The notes: generated from the sequence alone by a model not told the origin. Numbered from the stretch's first letter, positions 21,719-31,070 are shown. The stretch is 31,099 bases of DNA from an uncultured Eggerthellaceae bacterium (GCA_949450265.1 CASTMW010000004.1:1-31099), one strand, 5' to 3'. Numbers and translations are program-made.

Positions 21719-24049
21719 CTACTCGGTGGGGATGCCGTGCTTCACGCGTTCGCTCTCTTCGGCGCGCTTGGCATCGTTGAAACGATCCAGCGTACCCACC
21801 AGATACCCCGTGATGCGGCGGATGCGCTCGAAGCCCAGCTGGCCGTCATCTTCGGTGCGACCACACTTCGGGCAGCTGTCGCCGATGATGCCGTTGTACC
21901 CGCAGATGGGGTCGCGATCGACCGGGTGGTTGATAGAACCATACCCCATGCCCGCTTCCTTCATGTAGCGGATGACTGACTCGAACGCTTCCAGATTCTC
22001 GGTCGGGTCGCCATCAAGCTCGATGTAGCTGATGTGACCGCCATTGGTCAGCTGGTGGTACGGCGCCTCCACGTTGATCTTGTCGAACGCGTTGATGTCG
22101 TAGTACACCGGCACATGGAAGCCGTTGGTGTAGTAGTCGTGATCGGTCACGCCCGGGATGACGCCGTAGCGCTCGCGGTCGATGCGCACGAACCGCCCGG
22201 ACAGGCCTTCGGCTGGCGTGGCGATGAGCGTGTAGTTCATGCCGCGCTCGCGCGATATCTGGTCACAATAGCTGCGCATATGCCCGATGATCTCCAAACC
22301 CAGGCGCTGCGATTCCTGCGATTCGCCATGATGCTTGCCCGTCAGCGCCACCAGGCATTCGGCCAGGCCGATGAAGCCCGTGGTCAGCGTGCCATGCTTG
22401 AGCACATCGCGCTGCTCTTCGTTGTAGGCCAGCTTCTCAGAATCGATCCACACGCCCTGCCCCATCAGGAACGGCGCGTTGTACACCTTCTTGCGTGCCT
22501 GGATCTCGAAACGCTCGTCAAGCTGCTTGGTGACCAACGCCAGTTTGGAATCCAGCAGGTCGAAGAACAGGTCCAGGTCGCCCTTGGCGCGGATGGCCAG
22601 GCGCGGCAGGTTGATGGACGTGAACGACAGGTTGCCACGGCCAGGCGTGATCTCGCGATTGGGGTCGTACACGTTGCCCATGACGCGCGTGCGGCATCCC
22701 ATGTAGGCGATCTCGGTCTCCGGCGTGCCCTTGTAGTACTGCGCGTTGAACGGCGCATCCAGGAAGCTGAAGTTCGGGAACAGACGCTTGGCCGAGCAGC
22801 GCATGGCCAGCTTGAACAGGTCGTAGTTCGGGTCTTCAGGGTTGTAGTTCACGCCTTCCTTCACGCGGAAGATCTGCACGGGGAAGATGGGGGTCTCACC
22901 GCTGCCCAGGCCCTCTTCGGTGGCCAACAGCATGTTCTTGATGACCATGCGGCCTTCGGGTGAGGTGTCCATGCCATAGTTCACCGAACTGAACGGCGTC
23001 TGCGCACCTGCGCGGCTGTGCATGGTGTTCAGGTTGTGTACCAGCGCTTCCATGGCCTGGAACGTGGCGCGGTCGGTGTCGCGCTTGGCGTTCTTCGTGC
23101 TGTACGTCACGATGGTGTCGATGACGTCAGCGCCGATGCCTGCTTCGACCAGCTGCGCATTCAGCTGATCGCGGAACGCATCGGACATCTCCAGTGCTGC
23201 CCATTCGCCCGTGGCCTCTTCAACTGCGGCCAGCACGTCCTGCGCCAGCGCGCGTTCGTCAGCCACGTCGCACAACAGGTCGATGGCCTCGGCCATGTGC
23301 TTCTTGAACAGACGGCGATACGTCTTGCGCACGCCGTCGGCCAGGCCGTAATCGAAGTCGCACACGCTCTGGCCGCCATGCTGGTCATTCTGGTTGGACT
23401 GGATGGCGATGCACGCCAGCGCCGTGTAGCTAGCGATGTCGTTGGGTTCGCGCAGCACGCCATGACCCGTGGAGAAGCCGCCCTTGAAGAGCTTGCGCAG
23501 CTCGATCTGACAGCAGGTGGTGGTCAGCGTATAGAAATCCATGTCGTGAATGTGGATGTCGCCTTCGCGATGTGCCTTGGCGAAGCGCGGGTCCAGCACG
23601 CACATCTCGTAGAACTGCTTGGCGGATTCGGAGCCGTACTTCAGCATGGTGCCCATAGCCGTGTCAGCGTTGATGTTGGCGTTCTCGCGCTTCAGATCGG
23701 AGTCGGCAGCCTTACTGAACGTGATGTCCTTCAGCGTTTGGATGAGGCGGCTGTTCACGTCACGCACGCGGTTGCGCTCGGCGCGATACAGGATGTAGCT
23801 CTTGGCGGTTTGAACGAAGCCGCTCTCGATGAGCGTTTCCTCCACCAGATCCTGCACGCCTTCCACCGTGGGCACGCCTTCAATGGCGCCGCTGTCGATT
23901 TTCTGGGCCACCTGATGGGCGATCTGGTCGGCGGTGCCGCGGTCCTGCATGGCCGCGCACGCCTGGAATGCCTTTTCGATGGCGGCAGCTATCTTCTCTT
24001 CGTGGAACTCGGTCTTGCGGCCGTCGCGCTTGATGATTGCTTGTGGCAT
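21719..24049 (-). CDS. nrdD: Anaerobic (class III) ribonucleoside-triphosphate reductase
   Basis: Reduces ribonucleoside triphosphates to deoxy forms without oxygen, using a glycyl radical made by an NrdG activase. The 776-residue protein begins with an ATP cone (about 1-95, IIKRDGRKTEFHEEKI), has the catalytic core, a C-terminal zinc site (ICGYNGIIGDSCPKCG) and the radical glycine Gly748 in RITGYLVGTL. Start 24049 follows GAAAGGAAG; the frame is open to 24172, but the added residues do not resemble the family. No nrdG lies next to it in this window, although many bacteria place it downstream. The 477-bp upstream region has palindromes and a DnaA box. It indicates growth without oxygen. Confidence 0.97.
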   Translation of the reverse strand: MPQAIIKRDGRKTEFHEEKIAAAIEKAFQACAAMQDRGTADQIAHQVAQKIDSGAIEGVPTVEGVQDLVEETLIESGFVQTAKSYILYRAERNRVRDVNSRLIQTLKDITFSKAADSDLKRENANINADTAMGTMLKYGSESAKQFYEMCVLDPRFAKAHREGDIHIHDMDFYTLTTTCCQIELRKLFKGGFSTGHGVLREPNDIASYTALACIAIQSNQNDQHGGQSVCDFDYGLADGVRKTYRRLFKKHMAEAIDLLCDVADERALAQDVLAAVEEATGEWAALEMSDAFRDQLNAQLVEAGIGADVIDTIVTYSTKNAKRDTDRATFQAMEALVHNLNTMHSRAGAQTPFSSVNYGMDTSPEGRMVIKNMLLATEEGLGSGETPIFPVQIFRVKEGVNYNPEDPNYDLFKLAMRCSAKRLFPNFSFLDAPFNAQYYKGTPETEIAYMGCRTRVMGNVYDPNREITPGRGNLSFTSINLPRLAIRAKGDLDLFFDLLDSKLALVTKQLDERFEIQARKKVYNAPFLMGQGVWIDSEKLAYNEEQRDVLKHGTLTTGFIGLAECLVALTGKHHGESQESQRLGLEIIGHMRSYCDQISRERGMNYTLIATPAEGLSGRFVRIDRERYGVIPGVTDHDYYTNGFHVPVYYDINAFDKINVEAPYHQLTNGGHISYIELDGDPTENLEAFESVIRYMKEAGMGYGSINHPVDRDPICGYNGIIGDSCPKCGRTEDDGQLGFERIRRITGYLVGTLDRFNDAKRAEESERVKHGIPTE

Positions 24050-24164
24050 GTTTGAGCTTCCTTTCTTGCGTCTTTGCGCATTATCCAGCCTGCTGCTGTT
24101 TATCCGGTCCCACCTGCGAAAACCTATGTTCCTTGCACATGGTTTCAACAGCATTTGAACCGAT

Positions 24165-24184
24165 TTATCCACAACATGTTGTGG
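24165..24184. promoter_or_regulatory. DnaA box overlapping a 16-bp palindrome
   Basis: TTATCCACA (24165-24173) is the exact DnaA-box consensus. It overlaps CCACAACATGTTGTGG (24169-24184), a perfect 16-bp palindrome that could bind a dimeric regulator. Both lie 116-135 bp upstream of the nrdD start. DnaA control of nrd genes is known in other bacteria, so regulation linked to replication is plausible. Confidence 0.6.
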
Positions 24185-24200
24185 TTGCTGCTCTTACCAG

Positions 24201-24238
24201 CGGGAATATATAGTATATTCCCGCGCACGGCTGTGCAA
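24201..24238 (-). promoter_or_regulatory. Candidate nrdD promoter and operator
   Basis: CGGGAATATA (24201-24210) and TATATTCCCG (24214-24223) form perfect 10-bp arms around TAG. On the minus strand the palindrome contains TATACT/TACTAT, usable as a -10, and TTGCAC (24233-24238) lies 15-17 bp upstream as a possible -35. An operator over the -10 would suit repression. The centre shares ATATATAG with NrdR boxes but there is no paired second box at the usual spacing. Confidence 0.5.
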
Positions 24239-24298
24239 CCCTTTTCAGCTAGATTTAGGTAACGGTTTCGGAACTGTCATGTACCTGCCCGGACGGGC

Positions 24299-24396
24299 GC
24301 GCGATGGGTGCACGACATGAATGCGCGAATCGGTGCACGATGGCTGCGCGACATGAATGCGCGATGGGCACACAGCGCGAACGGGCGCCCCTGAAT
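24299..24396. repeat. Degenerate GCGCGA-led tandem repeats
   Basis: Five units starting with GCGCGA begin at 24299, 24323, 24346, 24359 and 24375 (lengths 24, 23, 13, 16 and about 22 bp). CGACATGAATGCGCGA recurs exactly at 24313-24328 and 24349-24364, and GGTGCACGA at 24307 and 24332. There is no uniform spacer, so it is not a CRISPR array. It lies in the gap between nrdD and the surface-protein gene. Confidence 0.55.
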
Positions 24397-24478
24397 GGCA
24401 ACGCGCCCGATGCTAACCATAGCACCAGGCGCCGCATATGCTACTTATATATAGGTGCGTTCGCGCCTTTAGCGCTGT

Positions 24479-24499
24479 CGCCAAGAACGATGCTTGGCG
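24479..24499 (-). terminator. Possible terminator of the surface-protein gene
   Basis: CGCCAAG pairs with CTTGGCG around a 7-nt loop, about 28 bp past the stop codon at 24527 in the direction of transcription. There is no T run, so efficiency is uncertain. TATATATA at 24447-24454 just beyond could instead start a transcript towards nrdD. Confidence 0.4.
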
Positions 24500-24526
24500 C
24501 TACCTGCCACGGGCTACCGAACGGCG

Positions 24527-27500
24527 CTAGTCGAACAGGGATATTTTTCCCACCCGTATGTCATGCGCGCGCTTCAACAGGCGAACGCCCATCACGGCGC
24601 AGCCGAACGCGGTGATAGCCAGCATCAGAATCAGCGCGCGCTCCATCACGTCGCCAGTCTGGGCAAGCGTCGTCAGCGGACGCGGATCGGGCGCGCCCGT
24701 GCCGGGCAGCTGCGGGTCGTCTGGATCAACGGGGTACACAGGATCCTCAGGGTCTTCGGGCTGGTCGGACGCCGCACGATCCACTACCTGCACTGTGTTG
24801 CGCACCGAGAATAGCGCACCCAGGTCGATCCCTTCCAGATCGTCGGCATGCACCGCACTGGCCGCTTCGTCGCCCTGCGCCTCCTGTGCCGCACGCATAG
24901 CGTCCGTATCCTGCTGGATATGCGGGCGGATGAAGCCTTCTTCCGCGCGGAACAGCGGGCGCTGGTCGCCGTATGCGTCGGTATAGCCCACGCCCGCTTC
25001 CAGCTCTTCATCAGAGAAATCGCCCGGGTGCCCATAGCTCACCAGCGCATTGTCGTCGCCATACACCAAACCCATCTTCTTCTCCGTCCCTTTCCAGTCA
25101 TCGTTGAACGCATCGAAGCTCAAGATGCTGCCATCCACGCGCCCATCGTCGATGGACCCATCCTCGTTGAATTCCAGGCTGGGCTGCACTTCGGCCTGCG
25201 AGATGATGAAGCGTAGTGTCAGATCCACATCCGCACTGGATGCGAACTTGGTCATGGTGGCGCTCAGCTTGCCTACGCCTGCCAGCACATCCACACCATC
25301 GTCGGAGGTCCCTGCATCAGCATACACCCCGTAAAGCCCGATCACGACGGGGATAACGGTGTCGTTGCGCTCATAGCCTGCGGGCGCCTTCACCTCGCGC
25401 AGATACAGCACCCGCCCCAGCAGATCGTTGCCATCCTTGTCCGTCCATAGCGTCTTGGCCGTGCCTTCGCCATCTTCCACATACGGCGCGAACACGATGG
25501 TGCCATGCTGGGTGTCGGCGCGGTCGCCATTATGCGGCACGCCGGTCACGCCCGCCGCGTACACCGGGATCACCTGGCCTGCGCCGTCGGTCACGCTGCT
25601 GACGCGCGCATCCTCAACGGTGGCATCGGCAGCCCGCTCGGCATCGGCGCGATCCTCAAACAGGGCAAATACGGCGCCGTCGATGCGCTCGCCCGCCTCA
25701 TTGGTCTTCCATAGGCGCAGTTCGCGCTGCTCGTTGGGAATGTAGATGATGGGTTGGAACGTGCGGTCGAAATCACTGGCGTCAATGGGACGGAAACCAT
25801 CGCGCTGGCCCGTGATAGAAGCCAACACCGCATCCACACCGCGCTCGGTCACCTTCTGCGCGAGCTGCTCGTAGCGCACATCGGCCGACGCTGCATCCAC
25901 CCCAGCCGCCGCCAACGCCTCAGGGCTGATGACCGCATACACCATCTGCAGCGTGCCATCCGGGTCGATCAGGCGATAATCGTCGGCAACGCCAGGAAGC
26001 CCTTCGATCTGACCTGTCAACGACGAAAGCGACTCGTTCCAGCTCAGATGCCACGGCTTGCCAGCGCCCGATGACTGCCGCAGCGCCGCTTCCAGAAGCG
26101 CCCGGGCATCGGAGGCGGCCACCGTCTGATAGCCCTCGGTCACATCGCCATAGAGCGGCCGCCATCCCTCGTCAGTGACGATGGTGGGCACCGTGACCAC
26201 CAGCCCGTCACGCTGCGCATCACTGCTCACGCGATCGTTCGGGTCTGCCGTCAGCTGGCCGTCGTCGTAGGTAGCGTAATGAATGTCGCTGTCCACCGTG
26301 ACCAGCGACGCGAACCCAGCGCTGGCCCCGGTCTGGTAACTGTTGTTCACCACGAGCATGCCCGTAGCAGGCAGGTAGTGGAAGAGCACGTCGGTGCGCA
26401 TCTGGCGATACCCCGGCGGCCGCTGCGTCTCGCGCAGCACGTACAGCCGCCCGCCGTTCATGCCCTGCTGCGCGGCGCACTGGGCAAAATCCAGCACCTC
26501 ATGGGCGGCCTGACCATCGGATGCCACCTGGTAGAACGAGGACATGCCCGTAGCATCGGTGGTCAGCACGGCCACCGGCGCGCTGCCCAGTCGATCCTCC
26601 ACCGCTTCCAGTGTCACCTCGGCCAGGTTGTCCTCGGTGGTGCCTGCAGGCGCATCAACGGCATACACCTCGAAGCTGGCCTGCGCCACCGGGTTGCCAT
26701 TCTGGTCCACCTTCGCGATCTGTGCGGTGGGCCGCTTGATATCGGTCACGCGCACGGTGTTGCGGATGGCGAAGATGTTCGTCAGGTCCATACCGAGCAG
26801 CTTGTCCGCGCTGACCCCGCGATACACCGATGCCAGTGCCGCCTCCAACGCGGCGGTATCCTGGCTGGGCGCCGAGCGCACGAAGCCCGTGGTGGCGCGG
26901 AACAGCGGGCGCTGGTTGCCCGCCGCATCCACATACCCGATGCCCGCTTCCATCTGCTCGGCCGTGAACCCATCGGGCGAGCCGTAGTCGACCAGCGCGT
27001 TGACGCCGTATTCCAGGTCCATCTGATGGGTGGCGCTGGGCTGCCAGTTCGCGTTGAACGTGTCGAAGGGAACGCTCTGCGCGCCTGCGGGCACCGCCGA
27101 GCTTTCCTGGGTCTGCATGGTAGCGGTGATGTAGCGCAGCGTCAGGTTGAAATCGGGCGACGCGGCGTACTTGGTCATGGTGGCGCTCAGCTTGCCCACG
27201 CCCGCCAGCACATCTACACCATCGGCCGCCGTGCCAGCATCGGCGTAGATGCCGTACTGGCCGATCACCACAGGGATGATGGTGTCGTTGGGATTGAAGC
27301 CCGCGGGCGCCTGCACCTCCTTCAAGTAGAGCACGCGTCCGTTCTGCCCGTCATCGCCCACTGTCCATTCGGTGTGCGCGGCCCCCGCTCCATCGGTCAC
27401 ATACGGCGCAAAGATCAGCATGCCTTCGATGTCGTCCCCTTGGTAGCGCGTCTCGGTCCCGCGCAGATCGCCGGTCACGCCCGCTGCATAGGCGCTGATC

Positions 27501-30500
27501 TGGTTGCCCGCTGCGTCGTAGACGCCCGTGACCGCATCGTTGTCGTCGATGTCCACGCGCACCGCACGCTCGGCTTCTTCCTTGCTGCCGAACAGACCGA
27601 AGGCTGCCCCATTCACACGGTTATCGTTCTGATCCACCTTCCACACGCGCAGCTCGCGCTGCTCGTTGGGGATGTTGACCACCGTACGGAAGTTGCGCTC
27701 GAACTGGTTCAGGTCGTTGGCCTCGATGGCGCTGAATCCGCGGCTGCCGAAGGCGCCCGCCGCTCCCGGCGTGCTCAGCTTCGCGATGTCGGCCGCCGCA
27801 GCGCGTACGGCAGCGGCCAGCTGCGCATCGGTGGGATCGGTCACGCCACCCAGATAGCTAGTCACACGCGTAGCCAGCGAAGCGTACTTGTCGGCTTCTG
27901 TCATGGTGGAGCTGCCGAACGCGTCGCTTGAGATGATGCCGTAGATCATCTGCATGTCGCCATCGGGGTTGTTCAGGCGATAGCGCGTAGGATTACCCGG
28001 CAACTCGGACAGCGTGCACACTACCTTGAGCGGCGTGTCAGTGGCGCGCTGAGTCTCTTCGTGGTATGACGCCAGGCGCCCCTCGTCGGTCCATTCCAGA
28101 TACCATCCTGGCACGCGCGATGCGGATTGCTGGCTCAAATACGCCTGGTAGAGCGCCGCTTCCAACAGGGCGCTGCGCATGGCATTCACGTCGGCAGCAT
28201 CGTAGGAAACGGTATTCAGCTGGTCGTTGTTGTTGCCATAGATGGGCAGCCACACGCCGTCGGATTCGTGGCGCAACGTAGGCACTGCCACCACCAGACC
28301 CCCGCTTTGCTGGGCGATGCTGACCGGCGTGTCCGTGCTGACGATGGTGCCCGTGGCCGTATCGTAGCTACCGTACTTCAAATGCTCGGGCGCCGTTTGC
28401 GTGACGTAGCTGTTGAAGCTGGCGTACGCGCCCGTGTCGTAGCGATTGTTCACCACGAACGTGCCCGTTTCGCGGTCGAAGCGCATCAGGATGTCGATGG
28501 GCATCATGCGATAACCTGCCGGTGCGCTGCGCTCGTGCAGGATGAACAGCTGACTGGCCACCTCGTCGGTGATGCGGTCGGCGAAATTAAATGGCTGCCC
28601 ACCCTCGGCGAACTGTGCGGTGCCATCTTCGCGCGTGGTCACCGAGGTCAGACGCGCAGCATCTGAGGTGCTGTAGGTCACGTTGTCCAGCGTGGCCGAT
28701 GCCGCGTCGGCAGCGGTGGTGCTGCTCACCGGATACAGGTCGAACACCGCACCTTTCACCGGATCTCCGTCCTGATCCACCTTCTTGATCTGCTGATAGA
28801 GCTCAGGCTGCAAGTTGAAGCGCACCGACAGCGACGAATCGTAGTTGCCGCGCTCCAGGTAGAACATCTTCAACGTGTGCGACGTGTTGGATGCGAACGT
28901 GTTGCCCGTGAACCCTTCTTGCGTGTTCTTGCCCGCCGTTTCGAACATCGACTTGATGGTGGTTGAGCGCACGGGTGCCGTGGTGATCTGGCCATTCGTG
29001 TTGAACGCCGTGCCCAGGTTGATCGTGCCTGTGGAAAAGTCGATGGTGCCGTACAGCTCGGAATGGATGCCGCCCAGGTCTAGCACCAGCACATCGTCGA
29101 TGAACACCCACATGTCATCATCACCGATAAACTCGAAGGTCATGGGGCTATCGCCCACGGTGCCGCCCACTGGCTGACGGAACGACGTTTCCATGGACAA
29201 GCCCAGATTGTGGTTCATGAACGACTTGTTCTGACCTTGGTTGGTGGCCGTCCCTTCCGCGCCGCTGTTCGACGAGTACACATCGTTCACCAGGTGATCG
29301 CCTTCCACGCGGAACACCTCTTCGCCGGTGTTGAACGGGAAGAAGTTGCCCACGCTATCTGTACCGTCCGTGCGGATGCCAGCGGGTGCATCGTAGAGGA
29401 TGAAGCTGTTGCCCTCGATAGTGCCGTTGCGGCCCTGCACCGGTTCGGCAGTGTACTGGGCGAAATTCTTACGCATGTTGTAGGTGTAGTAGCCATCTTC
29501 CAGCTGGAAGAGACCCTTCACATCGGTGTGCGTCTCGGTGCGGCCGGGCACGTTCGTTTGGTCCGGGTCGAACAGGTAGGACAGCGACCGATCCTTATCC
29601 CACTGATCCAGCACCTCGTCAGAGACATTCTGGCCGCCCGCGTACGGGAAGACCGGCTGCCCATTGCTCCACAACGCATTCGTGCGCACGGCATTAGCGT
29701 AGAGCGGCGGATTGTTGGCATAGCTGCCCACCAACGGCCACTCCATGATGCCCGCCACCAAGGCACCCACGTTGTTCACCGCGCTCATGCCGTACACCGG
29801 CAAGCTGTTGTTGGATATCACGGGGTAGCCATCCTCGCCCAGCTGCGTTGCCACGATGCTCTGGAAGCCGGGATTGTTGCGGGCGAAGTCGCCCATGCCC
29901 GAGCCCGATCCCGCGTTCCAATAGCCCATGTTGCGGTTCATGCCGTTGCCGAACGTTAGCGCGTGACCGGTGTTGATGTTGGGATCCTCTTCGCTGCCCA
30001 GCCATTCCGAGGGCGGAAGGCTCGAAAGCTGCTCGTCGTTGCCCGCTTCACTCATGTACGAGGTGTAATCGAACAGGTTGACCACAGTGTTGGCCGGGTT
30101 CAGGCCGGTGAAGCGGTTCTGTTCCAGCACGCTCATCTGGGCGGGGTCGTTCGGATCGATGCTCAACGGCGCGATGGTCTCTTCGGCGGTCAGGTCTTGC
30201 ACGGCCATGGCCTCCGTGGTGGCGCGGTCGGCCAGGTCGGTGTGTGCGCTGTCGACCTCAGTCGCGGCGGTGCCGGTATTGGCGGTGTCGGTGCCATTCG
30301 CGCCAGTCGAGCTGCCGGATGAGTTGGATGAACTGGATGAACCGTCAGATCCGCTCGAACCCACACCCTCATCGGCACCCGCTTCTATGTCCGCGCCGCC
30401 GGTGTTTCCAGTGCCGCCCGCATTGCCCGTGCCGTTGCCCGCATCTTCATCGGCCTGTGTACCATTGGCAGCGGTGCTGCTCTGTTCGCCATTCCCCTGC

Positions 30501-30727
30501 GCGTCATCGTGCGTTGCAGTGGTACTCTCCGATCCGTCGGAGGCGCCAGATGCGCGCATGAAGTCCGCAATTCCTGCGAACGCGATGCTGGCTGTACTCT
30601 GCTCCCCTATCGATGCATGAATGGAACCTTCCGCAAAAGCAAGCGCCCCTGCAGGCATCGAGGTGATCGCCAACGCAAGAGCCGCCGCCATCGATATCGC
30701 CTTCTTCGGCCAACCGATCTTTCTCAT
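24527..30727 (-). CDS. Giant SpaA-like surface adhesin, sortase-anchored
   Basis: A 2066-residue cell-wall protein. Order: signal peptide (1-~32), a Ser/Thr/Gly/Asp-rich linker to about residue 160, a head with a fibro-slime/PA14-like segment near 525-570 (IGDDDMWVFIDDVLVLDLGG), then two tandem modules at about 647-1336 and 1337-1980. Each module starts KVDQ(D/N)G(D/N)PV, contains ERSAPAGYRM or ETQRPPGYRQ (SpaA/Cna-B type), IPNEQRELR and GVDVLAGVGKLSATMTK, and ends RNTV. The C terminus has LPGTG (2007-2011), LAQTG (2021-2025), a hydrophobic helix and a basic tail. Pilin-type subdomains often form isopeptide bonds, but I have not located the Lys/Asn pairs. ATG 30727 follows GAGGGA; ATG 30745 is weaker. 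Ligand unknown. No sortase gene is in the window. Confidence 0.88.
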   Translation of the reverse strand: MRKIGWPKKAISMAAALALAITSMPAGALAFAEGSIHASIGEQSTASIAFAGIADFMRASGASDGSESTTATHDDAQGNGEQSSTAANGTQADEDAGNGTGNAGGTGNTGGADIEAGADEGVGSSGSDGSSSSSNSSGSSTGANGTDTANTGTAATEVDSAHTDLADRATTEAMAVQDLTAEETIAPLSIDPNDPAQMSVLEQNRFTGLNPANTVVNLFDYTSYMSEAGNDEQLSSLPPSEWLGSEEDPNINTGHALTFGNGMNRNMGYWNAGSGSGMGDFARNNPGFQSIVATQLGEDGYPVISNNSLPVYGMSAVNNVGALVAGIMEWPLVGSYANNPPLYANAVRTNALWSNGQPVFPYAGGQNVSDEVLDQWDKDRSLSYLFDPDQTNVPGRTETHTDVKGLFQLEDGYYTYNMRKNFAQYTAEPVQGRNGTIEGNSFILYDAPAGIRTDGTDSVGNFFPFNTGEEVFRVEGDHLVNDVYSSNSGAEGTATNQGQNKSFMNHNLGLSMETSFRQPVGGTVGDSPMTFEFIGDDDMWVFIDDVLVLDLGGIHSELYGTIDFSTGTINLGTAFNTNGQITTAPVRSTTIKSMFETAGKNTQEGFTGNTFASNTSHTLKMFYLERGNYDSSLSVRFNLQPELYQQIKKVDQDGDPVKGAVFDLYPVSSTTAADAASATLDNVTYSTSDAARLTSVTTREDGTAQFAEGGQPFNFADRITDEVASQLFILHERSAPAGYRMMPIDILMRFDRETGTFVVNNRYDTGAYASFNSYVTQTAPEHLKYGSYDTATGTIVSTDTPVSIAQQSGGLVVAVPTLRHESDGVWLPIYGNNNDQLNTVSYDAADVNAMRSALLEAALYQAYLSQQSASRVPGWYLEWTDEGRLASYHEETQRATDTPLKVVCTLSELPGNPTRYRLNNPDGDMQMIYGIISSDAFGSSTMTEADKYASLATRVTSYLGGVTDPTDAQLAAAVRAAAADIAKLSTPGAAGAFGSRGFSAIEANDLNQFERNFRTVVNIPNEQRELRVWKVDQNDNRVNGAAFGLFGSKEEAERAVRVDIDDNDAVTGVYDAAGNQISAYAAGVTGDLRGTETRYQGDDIEGMLIFAPYVTDGAGAAHTEWTVGDDGQNGRVLYLKEVQAPAGFNPNDTIIPVVIGQYGIYADAGTAADGVDVLAGVGKLSATMTKYAASPDFNLTLRYITATMQTQESSAVPAGAQSVPFDTFNANWQPSATHQMDLEYGVNALVDYGSPDGFTAEQMEAGIGYVDAAGNQRPLFRATTGFVRSAPSQDTAALEAALASVYRGVSADKLLGMDLTNIFAIRNTVRVTDIKRPTAQIAKVDQNGNPVAQASFEVYAVDAPAGTTEDNLAEVTLEAVEDRLGSAPVAVLTTDATGMSSFYQVASDGQAAHEVLDFAQCAAQQGMNGGRLYVLRETQRPPGYRQMRTDVLFHYLPATGMLVVNNSYQTGASAGFASLVTVDSDIHYATYDDGQLTADPNDRVSSDAQRDGLVVTVPTIVTDEGWRPLYGDVTEGYQTVAASDARALLEAALRQSSGAGKPWHLSWNESLSSLTGQIEGLPGVADDYRLIDPDGTLQMVYAVISPEALAAAGVDAASADVRYEQLAQKVTERGVDAVLASITGQRDGFRPIDASDFDRTFQPIIYIPNEQRELRLWKTNEAGERIDGAVFALFEDRADAERAADATVEDARVSSVTDGAGQVIPVYAAGVTGVPHNGDRADTQHGTIVFAPYVEDGEGTAKTLWTDKDGNDLLGRVLYLREVKAPAGYERNDTVIPVVIGLYGVYADAGTSDDGVDVLAGVGKLSATMTKFASSADVDLTLRFIISQAEVQPSLEFNEDGSIDDGRVDGSILSFDAFNDDWKGTEKKMGLVYGDDNALVSYGHPGDFSDEELEAGVGYTDAYGDQRPLFRAEEGFIRPHIQQDTDAMRAAQEAQGDEAASAVHADDLEGIDLGALFSVRNTVQVVDRAASDQPEDPEDPVYPVDPDDPQLPGTGAPDPRPLTTLAQTGDVMERALILMLAITAFGCAVMGVRLLKRAHDIRVGKISLFD

Positions 30728-31070
30728 AACCCGTCCCTCGCTCATCGTTCTCTTTGACGATTCGCCCTGTGCGTATGCGAAGGCACAGGTTCCCGAGCGG
30801 ATCGAATTACCCGTTGTTTCTTAGGTCGAGCGCTCGCATGCTACGACGACCGAGCGCTGCCGCCGCAATGGGGCAACGCTCGCTCACCGCAACGTCTTGC
30901 GCGCTGCGACAGCCGTTGGAGAATAGCGGCGCTACACTCCCTGTGAGTCTTCTCTTTGCGTTTTCATTGAGCCGTCCCTTGCTGCGTGAAAACTTTTTTC
31001 TTATGTCTTGCGTATCTTGCCCAGCCCGAAAGCTGGATCCCGTTATGCCTGTTTTAGCAGACGATGGAAA
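30728..31070 (-). promoter_or_regulatory. Leader and promoter region of the surface-protein gene
   Basis: There is no credible gene in the final 370 bp. On the minus strand TTTCCA (31065-31070) and CATAAC (31042-31047) are spaced exactly 17 bp as a weak -35/-10, implying a leader of about 300 nt. It contains CCTGTGC/GCACAGG (30766-30789), a hairpin about 40 nt before the start, and CCAGC/GCTGG (31021-31036) at the expected transcript start. No known riboswitch consensus is recognised. Confidence 0.35.

Noticed and set aside
24299..24396. Possible CRISPR array
   Set aside because: Unit lengths vary from 13 to 24 bp, there are no unique spacers of constant length and no cas genes.
24441..24456. 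NrdR box pair for nrdD using TATATATAGG at 24447 and the 24201 palindrome
   Set aside because: The two are about 240 bp apart, whereas NrdR boxes lie about three helical turns apart.
30728..31070. Possible c-di-GMP riboswitch before the adhesin gene
   Set aside because: ACGCAAAG on the minus strand resembles one segment of the GEMM motif, but the partner elements are absent.
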